From IMG/VR virus record IMGVR_UViG_3300030098_001962, positions 1 through 50,389 of that record: a DNA stretch of 50,389 bases. One strand, written 5' to 3'. The notes beneath the pieces were generated by a model. The model was given only the letters and a program-made list of their open reading frames with translations, ran no database searches and was not told where the DNA came from. Below, piece by piece: positions 44,188-50,109 of the stretch. Every line of letters starts with the position of its first letter. The stretch's first letter is position 1. The translations under genes and the position numbers were made by a program. This DNA comes from a virus.

Positions 44188-45036
44188 CTACACCGAAAGG
44201 GTTTGGGCTAAAGAAGGTTCTGCTATCTTCAAAGCAATGCGCTTGGCGTTGGCAAGGTCATCTATAGACACGCCACAGTCGTAACCCCTAGCGGTCAACC
44301 AGTTGACTAGTGACTCGGTTGCCAAGTTGCCGGGACTCCCCTCTACAAACGGACAGCCCCCTAAGCCAGCAATACTAGAATCAAACTCATCAATGCCGCA
44401 CTCAATACCTTTGCGAACCAGCGAAAGAGCATGCAGTTCACGATCTGCAAGGTGGTGAAGATGAAGCGCAGGTCGAATACCTACCTTCTCACAGATACCT
44501 GCAGCGACCTCGACCTCATGCTCGGTGCCAGTCCCAACAGTATCTGCCAGCACCACAGTGTCGCCAAACAGTTTCGCAGCCTGAATCGCCCTAACACGCT
44601 TGCTCATAGGAATGTCACCCTCGTAAGGACAGCCGAAGTAGCACGATATATAGATACGGACATTGGCCTTCGGTATACCCTCAAGCATGAAAGCGTACCT
44701 AGCAATTGCCTCATTCAGTTCACAACCAAGGTTACGCCTGTTAAACTCCTCACTCGGAGAGAATACAATGTTGAAGTAAGTAACCCCTGACTTAATCGCA
44801 CGGTCCATTCCACGCTGATTCATAACGAGCGCAGCCCCCTGCCCATCGAAAACCCTCTCGGCATCTGCCATCTGAGGAACATAAAGCGGGTGAGCAAAAC
44901 TCACAGTTTCTATAGAACGCAAGCCTGCGCTCCTAAGTGCATCGATTAACGCCCGCTTCATCCGGGTAGGTACGACCTTCTTGATTGTCTGCAATCCATC
45001 ACGAGGGCCGACTTCGTAAATTGAAATCTTCTTCAT
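44188..45036 (-). CDS. HMG-CoA lyase-family metalloenzyme
   Basis: 282 residues; ATG at 45036 with GGTGGGG upstream (a GTG at 45045 is possible). TIM-barrel HMG-CoA lyase signatures: YEVGPRDGLQ at the N-terminus (Arg-Asp metal and substrate site), SFAHP near 50, HLHHL as the metal-binding HxH, and GLGGCPFVEGSPGNLATESL, which keeps the Cys of the active loop and the metal-binding Asn. All key residues are present and the length is about normal for bacterial or archaeal enzymes (~300). It should cleave HMG-CoA to acetoacetate and acetyl-CoA, or act on a similar acyl-CoA. It sits among small virion-type genes as an auxiliary metabolic gene. Confidence 0.85.
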   Translation of the reverse strand: MKKISIYEVGPRDGLQTIKKVVPTRMKRALIDALRSAGLRSIETVSFAHPLYVPQMADAERVFDGQGAALVMNQRGMDRAIKSGVTYFNIVFSPSEEFNRRNLGCELNEAIARYAFMLEGIPKANVRIYISCYFGCPYEGDIPMSKRVRAIQAAKLFGDTVVLADTVGTGTEHEVEVAAGICEKVGIRPALHLHHLADRELHALSLVRKGIECGIDEFDSSIAGLGGCPFVEGSPGNLATESLVNWLTARGYDCGVSIDDLANAKRIALKIAEPSLAQTLSV

Positions 45037-45054
45037 CAGCCCCACCCATGTCTA

Positions 45055-45207
45055 TCACTTCAGGAAAAACAGGGCTTTCAAGACTTTACGCCAATTGACA
45101 GTCAACTTTTCACCAGTAACGAACTCAATACCTGTTTCTGCTTCTACACGATCTAACCTTGATGACTGGTGGTCGAACCACTCGTCTAGTAGGGTGCAGC
45201 GTGTCAT
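45055..45207 (-). CDS. Small protein of unknown function
   Basis: A 50-codon frame from the ATG at 45207: MTRCTLLDEWFDHQSSRLDR, then VEAETGIEFVTGEKLTVNWR and a hydrophobic-basic end (KVLKALFFLK). CGGAG lies about seven bases before the ATG. It fills the gap between the membrane peptide gene and the HMG-CoA lyase-like gene. The spacing and start signal make it credible; function not recognised. Confidence 0.55.
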   Translation of the reverse strand: MTRCTLLDEWFDHQSSRLDRVEAETGIEFVTGEKLTVNWRKVLKALFFLK

Positions 45208-45239
45208 GTTGACTCCGAAGGATGTTCAGGAGTTAAGTT

Positions 45240-45386
45240 TTACTGTTCAAATGCCCCTAAGTCAACAATTATCGGAGGCTCTCCTCTCGGCCAAAATAGT
45301 GTCACAAAAAATGAAACCAAACCCAGTATGACGCATAATAACCAAAGGGGCAGGCCTGTCAGTTCAACGGGGTCAGGAAGTGTCAT
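45240..45386 (-). CDS. One-helix membrane peptide
   Basis: 48 residues from the ATG at 45386, which overlaps the previous stop as ATGA. Sequence: a short polar start (MTLPDPVELTGLP), one strong hydrophobic span (LWLLCVILGLVSFFVTLFW), then PRGEPPIIVDLGAFEQ. Membrane insertion with the C-terminus inside (positive-inside Arg) is likely. It is flanked by PFDxAW genes. Function unknown. Confidence 0.65.
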   Translation of the reverse strand: MTLPDPVELTGLPLWLLCVILGLVSFFVTLFWPRGEPPIIVDLGAFEQ

Positions 45387-45742
45387 TGTTGTTCTGCAAA
45401 TGCTGGAAACTGCTCTCTTATAGTTTGATTTTCCGAAGGATTAGCAGAGGGTAGCGGGTGATTCGGTGGATGATGAGGGCTTTCAACCATACGATTATCT
45501 GCAAAAGTAAACATGTTAGTTTGCCCTCCTCTTAATTTTGAACCTAACCTGTCATGTAATGTGCCAGCATCAGAGTTTTGCATTTGGGATAATATGGCTG
45601 CTACATCTTCTGCGGGTAAGTCATTGAAATTAGGACTCAAGTTGTGACCCATGTTCATTTTTTTGTTTTGAAAATAATACCTAGCCGCTTCACTGCTAGT
45701 CTGTTTCAACAAAGTCCACGCTTGGTCGAAAGGCTTCATCAT
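45383..45742 (-). CDS. PFDxAW-peptide protein, 119 residues
   Basis: Starts MMKPFDQAWTLLKQTSSEAA at the ATG 45742 (GAGTGAT upstream, overlapping the previous stop). The body has a helix LPAEDVAAILSQMQNSDAG, then LGSKLRGGQTNMFTFADNR and a Pro/His/Asn-rich end. The 25 bases coding the peptide are identical to those of the neighbouring 70-residue gene, so the two starts were copied recently or exchanged. No other domain is recognised. Confidence 0.75.
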   Translation of the reverse strand: MMKPFDQAWTLLKQTSSEAARYYFQNKKMNMGHNLSPNFNDLPAEDVAAILSQMQNSDAGTLHDRLGSKLRGGQTNMFTFADNRMVESPHHPPNHPLPSANPSENQTIREQFPAFAEQQ

Positions 45743-45743
45743 A

Positions 45744-45956
45744 TCACTCAATCCCTAGTTCCTGCTGTCTACGCCTAATTGCTTCCATCGCTTGAGCGGT
45801 TTTGCTTTCTTCTGACTGCTCGTAAGCAGCCCGCTCCGCCGCAGCCTTTTCTCGTGCCGCCTTCGCTGCCTGTCTTTCAGGGTCAGGAGTAAAAGGATTG
45901 TAAATCTGCTTTTCTTCTTTTAGAAAAGTCCACGCTTGGTCGAAAGGCTGCATCAC
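45744..45956 (-). CDS. PFDxAW-peptide protein with charged coiled coil
   Basis: 70 residues beginning MMQPFDQAWTFLKEEKQIYN. Residues about 27-66 are a highly charged Ala/Glu/Lys/Arg helix (KAAREKAAAERAAYEQSEES; AMEAIRRRQQELGIE), likely a coiled coil. It overlaps the winged-helix gene by four bases at its start and the 119-residue gene at its end. Confidence 0.75.
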   Translation of the reverse strand: MMQPFDQAWTFLKEEKQIYNPFTPDPERQAAKAAREKAAAERAAYEQSEESKTAQAMEAIRRRQQELGIE

Positions 45957-46177
45957 AATCCATCCATCAAGATCGCATCACCGTGCTTGTGCATCTTGAC
46001 ATTATTCATGGACGCAATCAATTTCTTACACGCACTAGTAGAAAGCCCAGTCGCCTTGCAAAGCAAGTCCACACCAGCGGCACCACCCTCCTTCTTGAGA
46101 GTCTTAACGATAGTCGCCTTGTGCTTCTCCATGTCGTCTTCTTTCAAAATATTCCAAGCCTGTTCAAATGGTATCAT
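45953..46177 (-). CDS. PFDxAW-peptide protein with winged-helix-like domain
   Basis: 74 residues from the ATG of MIPFEQAWNILKEDDMEKHK; a GTG nine bases upstream is an alternative. After the shared peptide (residues 3-12) comes what reads as a small winged helix: ATIVKTLKKEGGAAGVDLLC, the recognition helix region GLSTSACKKLIASM, then a two-strand wing VKMHKHGDAILMDGL. A DNA-binding domain directly behind the peptide is informative: if the peptide loads proteins into the capsid, this would be an injected regulator. Confidence 0.7.
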   Translation of the reverse strand: MIPFEQAWNILKEDDMEKHKATIVKTLKKEGGAAGVDLLCKATGLSTSACKKLIASMNNVKMHKHGDAILMDGL

Positions 46178-46191
46178 GGGTATCACTGTCC

Positions 46192-46665
46192 TTAATATCC
46201 ACCTACAAAGTCGCCGGGGTTGTTAGCATCCTTTGGATAAGGGTACATTAAACGAGGGTCCATGTCGTCACGAGAAAGTGCAGGGTAATCAAGACTCTCA
46301 TTTACACGCATTCCATCTATTACTGGCCTGTAATCGGAACCATCAGGGTCGCTTTCTCGTGCCGCTCTTTCACTCGCAGTGCGTCGCCGTGCCATATCAT
46401 CACCAGTGCTAAAGTTAGCAGGTTCTAGTTCATTGTAAGTGTCTCTTACTCGACCTCTAGTGTCCTCATCTTCGATGGTTCTTACATTGAACTGGCGGTT
46501 TTCAAAAGTTTTGGGCCTTGGTTGTAACTGGTTGTCAACATATTGTCTTTCCATAGGTGCGTAAGAACCCTGCCTACTGTGAGCAAAAGGATAAATCGAG
46601 CCTTTGTTAGGCTCACCTGATGTATAACTTTTCAGGAGTTGCCAAGCATGATCGAAAGGGCGCAT
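46192..46665 (-). CDS. PFDxAW-peptide protein, polar and Arg-rich
   Basis: 157 residues starting MRPFDHAWQLLKSYTSGEPN. The remainder is polar with many Arg, Asp, Pro and Tyr (TRGRVRDTYNELEPANFSTG; ARRRTASERAARESDPDG), ending PKDANNPGDFVGGY. It is probably disordered, with no catalytic or metal motif. The first 16 bases of its coding strand match the 73-residue gene upstream. Confidence 0.75.
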   Translation of the reverse strand: MRPFDHAWQLLKSYTSGEPNKGSIYPFAHSRQGSYAPMERQYVDNQLQPRPKTFENRQFNVRTIEDEDTRGRVRDTYNELEPANFSTGDDMARRRTASERAARESDPDGSDYRPVIDGMRVNESLDYPALSRDDMDPRLMYPYPKDANNPGDFVGGY

Positions 46666-46677
46666 AATTGTTCACTC

Positions 46678-46899
46678 CTAATATCCTAATACTCCTTCCA
46701 AGTGACTAAGCGTTGCCTTTTCTTCAGGGTGCGCCGTTTGTCCACTGTTCGTTAATGAAAGTAATTCGTGATACCTAGTTAGAGCATCTCTCTCTTGCAT
46801 AGGTGTAAGCCCTTTAGGAAAAGGAGATTTGGCTTGGTCAATTGGTAATACTCTCCCTTGCTGTTTAAGCAGAGTCCAAGCACGATCGAAAGGGCGCAT
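46678..46899 (-). CDS. PFDxAW-peptide protein, first gene of the leftward block
   Basis: 73 residues starting MRPFDRAWTLLKQQGRVLPI. The body has a Pro break and a helix (LTPMQERDALTRYHELLSLT), then TAHPEEKATLSHLEGVLGY. It is the promoter-proximal gene of the array and presumably the first translated of the leftward transcript. The preceding ~100 bases are AT-rich. No function beyond the shared peptide. Confidence 0.75.
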   Translation of the reverse strand: MRPFDRAWTLLKQQGRVLPIDQAKSPFPKGLTPMQERDALTRYHELLSLTNSGQTAHPEEKATLSHLEGVLGY

Positions 46900-47198
46900 T
46901 GTCTAACCCCAACGAACCCACACCCAAATAGTTAGCGCTGGTTTTGGTATACTAAAAACGATTTTTTCTAATTTTTTTTCGAGCGCCGTATGGGGTTAGA
47001 ATGGGAAAAGTCGGGGGATAAGTCCCATTCCTCCGGTGATAAGTCTGAGAGTATATAAACGCCCGTGATATTTGTATGTCGGTGCCTCCTGCGTGGGGGC
47101 GCACACAGGCATGTATGCGTGTCAGTGTGTGCTATACAGCGCACACTCGCATGCGTGTCTGCGCCCGCTGCGTGAGGGGGGCCATTGAGGCGAAAACA
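46900..47198. promoter_or_regulatory. Divergent control region: TATA box, paired direct repeats, operator-like inverted repeat, leader hairpin
   Basis: About 300 bases separate the leftward and rightward blocks. Rightward: TATATAAA at 47052-47059, just after two copies of GG(G/T)GATAAGTC (47014-47024 and 47035-47045) whose starts are 21 bases apart, and an 8-bp inverted repeat GAATGGGA/TCCCATTC (46999-47006 and 47023-47030). Leftward: an A/T-rich stretch with AGTATACC near 46951-46958 and long T runs at 46961-46979 (plus strand). No gene is visible in the gap. Promoter function is inferred from the archaeal-type TATA element. Confidence 0.55.
47097..47166 (+). ncRNA. Long leader hairpin upstream of the first rightward gene
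   Basis: The expected transcript start lies ~25 bases after the TATA box. Its leader folds as one long hairpin: GGGCGCA (47097-47103) with TGCGCCC (47160-47166), then ACA with TGT and GCATG (47109-47113) with CATGC (47150-47154), separated by single symmetric mismatches. The tip is AGTGTGTGC/GCGCACACT (47124-47147) with a 6-base loop. It ends 33 bases before the ATG. Attenuation or mRNA protection is possible; no RNA family is recognised. Confidence 0.5.
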
Positions 47199-47555
47199 AT
47201 GAACGACCCACAAGCAATAGCACAGGCGGTAGTGGCAGCACTACTGTCGCTAGCAACACAACCAGCGGAGGCTGTCGCACAGACAGCCGTAAGCGTAGCG
47301 AACAAGGCCCAGAAAATCACATGGGCAACCCGTAAGAAGGTAAAAGCAAACCGCGTATCTCGCGGCGGCCCTATACCAAACGGACCTACATGTGAAGAAC
47401 TGTATGCCGCAGGCATCATCACAATTGATGGTGACTACATCGCAGACGCAACAGCACCAACCGCAACCAAGGTTACTGCAACCAAGGCTGCACCGACAGA
47501 CAAGCAACTAATGCGCATGACCAAGAAGGAACTTGTTGCATTGCTGCAAGGCTGA
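47199..47555 (+). CDS. First rightward gene: small Ala/Lys-rich protein of unknown function
   Basis: 118 residues; the ATG at 47199 has GAGG eight bases upstream and the same AAAACA spacer as several later leaders. The frame is open further upstream, but that part lies in the leader hairpin. Helical Ala-rich N-terminus (QAIAQAVVAALLSLATQPAE), a basic stretch (KITWATRKKVKANRVSRGG), PTCEELYAAGIITIDGDYIA, and an end MRMTKKELVALLQG like a SAP/HeH-type helix. Possibly DNA-associated; not assigned. Confidence 0.65.
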   Translation: MNDPQAIAQAVVAALLSLATQPAEAVAQTAVSVANKAQKITWATRKKVKANRVSRGGPIPNGPTCEELYAAGIITIDGDYIADATAPTATKVTATKAAPTDKQLMRMTKKELVALLQG

Positions 47556-47790
47556 AGCCCCCGTACAGCAACCATACTGTACACCCACAGGACCGTCACC
47601 CCGTTCAAGCGTGACTGACAGCCGGGAACAGACCGGCAAACAAAACCCCGCAGTAGGTGGGTGGAGACACCCTAACTACCTGAGCGTGAGAAACTCACCT
47701 ACTGCACCTATTCACAGCACACGCGATCGTGTGCGACCATCTGTAGCGGCTGGCCCTATACGCAAATGTAGCGCCAGCCAGCACAGAGTA
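47556..47790 (+). ncRNA. Candidate structured RNA: run of perfect hairpins
   Basis: No credible ORF. Successive stems: GTCAC/GTGAC (47595-47615); GCCGG-GAACAGA-CCGGC (47621-47637); a branch closed by 10 perfect pairs GCAGTAGGTG/CACCTACTGC (47650-47659 with 47696-47705), enclosing GGGTG-GAGA-CACCC with a GNRA loop; GCACACG-CGAT-CGTGTGC (47717-47734); and GGCTGGC/GCCAGCC (47748-47779). GTAG/CTAC (47653-47656 with 47676-47679) would compete with the 10-bp stem, so two folds are possible. Strand is assumed to be that of the neighbouring genes. Confidence 0.5.
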
Positions 47791-48053
47791 TGGCGAACAT
47801 ATTTGGTCGAGAATACCCGCAAAACATACCACCTTGCGGGCCAGCCTGCACAAAACAACAGAACACACGCTGCAAATGCGGCGGAGTTAGATGCAAAGCG
47901 CGCTAAAAAAAGCGTATTCTATTCAGCGAGCCGTGTGGGTATTAACATCCCGCACCACATTCACTTCTTGTCATCCCAACATCGTGCGAGGAGATTAATG
48001 CGTTAGTACCGCACGGCTCTAGTCCTATTCCTATTTCACAAACCGTTGTACTG
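47791..48053. other. Non-coding stretch, no gene identified
   Basis: An open frame passes through part of this stretch (ending near 48006), but it runs through the hairpins of the preceding element, has no ribosome-binding site and has an implausible composition. I see a self-complementary AGCGCGCT followed by an A run near 47895-47915 and little else. It may be a linker between the structured element and the repeat region. Confidence 0.4.
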
Positions 48054-48217
48054 CGAGCCAGCGGCTCGTTACGAATACATGAAATACAACATGTACACTA
48101 GTCATGTAAACGAAACCGTAGTGCTTACGAATACATATACACACTACCCATAGATAATATATCTATTATTTCTGTAAGGGGTATAGTGTATGTACTGTAC
48201 ATGAAACTACGAATACA
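48054..48217. repeat. Origin-like region: hairpin, three 10-12 bp repeats and AT palindrome
   Basis: Begins with the hairpin CGAGCC-AGC-GGCTCG (48054-48068). Directly after it is TTACGAATACAT (48069-48080), repeated perfectly at 48125-48136 and as TACGAATACA at 48208-48217. Between the second and third copies lies ATAGATA-ATA-TATCTAT (48150-48166), flanked by ACACTA (48141-48146) and TAGTGT (48184-48189). Iterons beside an AT-rich palindrome are typical of replication origins or multi-site operators. No initiator gene is in view, so the function is inferred. Confidence 0.45.
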
Positions 48218-48316
48218 CGAGTAGTGTACACGATGTATTCCATGTACACGATAGACGCAGTACAGCGTTTAGCCTATTCAATACAGATGTACGGAGGGCG
48301 CAGAGCCTAGTGGGAG

Positions 48317-48440
48317 AGCGAAGCAATTCGCTGTACGCTCGTAGAGATACCGCCACGAAAATCGAAGAAGAACCCAAGTCCTCTTCGGGGGCTGACAGTC
48401 GGGAAAGACCGGCACCCTATTCCCTATGCGCACACGATCG
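48317..48440 (+). ncRNA. Second structured element, 5' leader of the 53-residue gene
   Basis: Hairpins: AGCGAA-GCAA-TTCGCT (48317-48332, GNRA loop); CCTC-TTCG-GGGG (48380-48391, UUCG-type loop); GTCGG-GAAAGA-CCGGC (48398-48413); ATGCG-CACACGAT-CGCAT. The third matches a hairpin of the first element in sequence (CTGACAGYCGGGAA) with a G-U in place of a C-G pair, and the following CACCYTATTC and GCACACG..ATCG blocks also match. Here they are adjacent; in the first element a hairpin domain separates them. It ends about 30 bases before the ATG, upstream of AAGGAGG. Confidence 0.5.
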
Positions 48441-48472
48441 CATACATCACATTCCCAAGGAGGACACCACAC

Positions 48473-48634
48473 ATGCTAGGATTTTGGCTATGCAAAGGAT
48501 GCCGAGAGATATTCTCTCACATATACGATGAAGAAAACTGCTGGTGCAAGAAGTGCGCCCTACACCCTGAACTACGAAGTTTTGACAACTTCGATGACCT
48601 ACAAACGGACGAGAATGGGAAGTTCCGAATGTAA
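48473..48634 (+). CDS. Tiny cysteine-rich (zinc) protein
   Basis: 53 residues from the ATG at 48473 with AAGGAGG nine bases upstream. It starts MLGFWLCKGCREIFSHIYDE, then ENCWCKKCALHPELRSFDN, an arrangement CxxC...CxCxxC suited to one zinc. Ends QTDENGKFRM. It follows the structured leader, so its expression may be controlled by it. Confidence 0.65.
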   Translation: MLGFWLCKGCREIFSHIYDEENCWCKKCALHPELRSFDNFDDLQTDENGKFRM

Positions 48635-48666
48635 TCACATTCACACAAACACAGGAGATGAAACAA

Positions 48667-48846
48667 ATGAAAGCACAATTTGTAAGCAACACGGGTGCGA
48701 GGTGCAAGCCTTTGACCCATGACGAGATGATGAAACAACTGACTGAAGCATACGCAGAGGAAGAAGTTGTACCAACAGACACAGGCTACGAAGTCGTACA
48801 GAAGAACGGCAAGGTAGTAACCACATGGACAATTGTTGTCCAGTGA
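48667..48846 (+). CDS. Small early-type protein of unknown function
   Basis: 59 residues starting at the ATG at 48667 with the AGGAGATGAAACA leader (an upstream ATG overlaps this site and is less likely). Sequence: KAQFVSNTGARCKPLTHDEM, a helix MKQLTEAYAEEE, then strands TGYEVVQKNGKVVTTWTI. A small alpha-beta protein; no family is recognised. Confidence 0.65.
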   Translation: MKAQFVSNTGARCKPLTHDEMMKQLTEAYAEEEVVPTDTGYEVVQKNGKVVTTWTIVVQ

Positions 48847-48897
48847 ATCACATTCCCGCCCACTGAAGGGCGAGATAAGCAAAGAGAGATGATACGA

Positions 48898-49407
48898 ATG
48901 AGTATGGAACTAGGACAAATACTGATGAGCGTAGACGGTGCAGAGAGGGATTACCAAGTGGCAGAACTATTAGGTGGCGCCATGAAGAATGACCTTTCGT
49001 TTGATGCGAAGCAAGCCAACATTGGTGAACTGAACATATCAGGCGACACAGCCGCAGCGATGAAGTCAGCAAACGAAACCCGAACACGAGGCTCTTACAG
49101 AAACAGTAAGAGTAAATCGTGGGGCAAGAAGAAACTGGGCGCACCTAAGCAGGAGTCGAGCAAAGAGGTTTGGCACAACAAGCCTTGGGACTTGCGAAGG
49201 CGCATCCGTAGAGAGGACGCATACAAGGCCAAAGGTGGCTTCAATGCTGGGCCAAAGGCAAAGGTCACTGTAACCCGCAGCATTGGCAAGCCAACAAGCA
49301 CCAAGTGCTACTGTGACAACTGTAGCAGTAACAGAAAGGCTGCTGCGATTTGGTTTCAAGGCGGCAAAGTAGGCGACCACCCAGCACAAGCCGAGTGCGT
49401 TGCATGA
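48898..49407 (+). CDS. Basic protein with cysteine motif, unknown
   Basis: 169 residues; the ATG at 48898 sits behind AGAGAGATGATACGA. The N-terminus is acidic-helical (SMELGQILMSVDGAERDYQV); the middle is basic (RGSYRNSKSKSWGKKKLGAP; KPWDLRRRIRREDAYKAKGG). Toward the end CYCDNC followed by EC near the C-terminus suggests a metal site. Possibly nucleic-acid-binding; not assigned. Confidence 0.65.
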   Translation: MSMELGQILMSVDGAERDYQVAELLGGAMKNDLSFDAKQANIGELNISGDTAAAMKSANETRTRGSYRNSKSKSWGKKKLGAPKQESSKEVWHNKPWDLRRRIRREDAYKAKGGFNAGPKAKVTVTRSIGKPTSTKCYCDNCSSNRKAAAIWFQGGKVGDHPAQAECVA

Positions 49408-49423
49408 ATAGGAGATGAGATAA

Positions 49424-49588
49424 ATGGGCAAATCAGGAACAAGCAGTAACCCAATGGGTATACCAAAAGACAGAAGCGAGCGATGGGACAGAACCGAAGA
49501 ACAAATGGAAAACATGAGAGCGAATGTACGCAAATACGGCATGAGCAAGACTCAGTGGCGTAGGCTGCGACATGTCAGAAAGGTCTGA
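49424..49588 (+). CDS. Small basic protein
   Basis: 54 residues from the ATG at 49424 with AGGAGATGAGATA upstream: MGKSGTSSNPMGIPKDRSER, a charged helix (RTEEQMENMRANVRKYGM) and a basic end SKTQWRRLRHVRKV. No domain is recognised; a DNA- or RNA-binding peptide is possible. Confidence 0.6.
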   Translation: MGKSGTSSNPMGIPKDRSERWDRTEEQMENMRANVRKYGMSKTQWRRLRHVRKV

Positions 49589-49623
49589 TACACGCAGGCG
49601 ATCACATACAGGAGATGAAAACA

Positions 49624-49767
49624 ATGCAAATACACAGAATGACACAAACAGAGTTTGAGATGTGGGAGTCGGGTCTATTGCCTGAACTTCCATGGGTATG
49701 CAAGATGGAAGAAAAACAATGCACAGCAGACAATCCATGCGATGGATGCTGGGGGTTCTTGAGATGA
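49624..49767 (+). CDS. Tiny cysteine-containing protein
   Basis: 47 residues with the GGAGATGAAAACA leader before the ATG at 49624. Sequence MQIHRMTQTEFEMWESGLLP, then a C-terminal cysteine cluster VCKMEEKQCTADNPCDGCWG that could hold one zinc. Its stop overlaps the next start. Confidence 0.6.
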   Translation: MQIHRMTQTEFEMWESGLLPELPWVCKMEEKQCTADNPCDGCWGFLR

Positions 49768-50099
49768 ACAGCGCAGCAATGGAATACAACTTGAGCAGAC
49801 ACCCCGAACTATACCACATGGACGAGGACGGGTTGATACGACTAAACGAAGAAGAATACGAGAAACAAACGGAGATGAAAACAATGATACCAATAGGCAA
49901 GAGAGATATGATTATACGAGCGAAGGATGCAGTTAAGTCATCCGATACTGAGAAGGACAAGAAATCCAAACTAGATAGCATACAGGCGAGATACCCGAAT
50001 GTGCAAATATACTTGGAGTCCGATTGGGAGAGCATTGATGTTGCAGACATGGTTGCAGCAGAGAATGAGCACACCAACTATGTACTGACGCAGATTTGA
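49764..50099 (+). CDS. Protein with an in-frame internal leader, unknown
   Basis: 111 residues from the ATG at 49764, which overlaps the previous stop. At 49884 a second ATG lies in frame behind CGGAGATGAAAACA, the standard leader of this block. So either the two parts are one protein (YNLSRHPELYHMDEDGLIRL ... IYLESDWESIDVADMVAA) or two overlapping products are made. The later part (MIPIGKRDMIIRAKDAVKSS) is helical and acidic. No family is recognised. Confidence 0.6.
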   Translation: MNSAAMEYNLSRHPELYHMDEDGLIRLNEEEYEKQTEMKTMIPIGKRDMIIRAKDAVKSSDTEKDKKSKLDSIQARYPNVQIYLESDWESIDVADMVAAENEHTNYVLTQI

Positions 50100-50109
50100 G
50101 GCGAATGGA

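Larger units (their letters stand above)
48446..49609 (+). repeat. Recurring ATCACATTC element in rightward intergenic gaps
   Basis: ATCACATTC occurs at 48446-48454, 48634-48642 and 48847-48855, each in the gap before a gene, with a variant ATCACATAC at 49601-49609. All are followed by a purine-rich ribosome-binding site 10 to 40 bases later. The coordinates span the set, not one continuous repeat. Possible processing, regulator or translation-related sequence. Confidence 0.4.

Noticed and set aside
45095-45331. Plus-strand frame of 78 codons
   Set aside because: It is antisense to the 50- and 48-residue minus-strand genes, which have proper starts and a clear membrane span.
47533-48006. Plus-strand open frame of 157 codons over the structured region
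   Set aside because: It runs through perfect hairpins, has no ribosome-binding site, overlaps the previous gene's end and has an unlikely composition.
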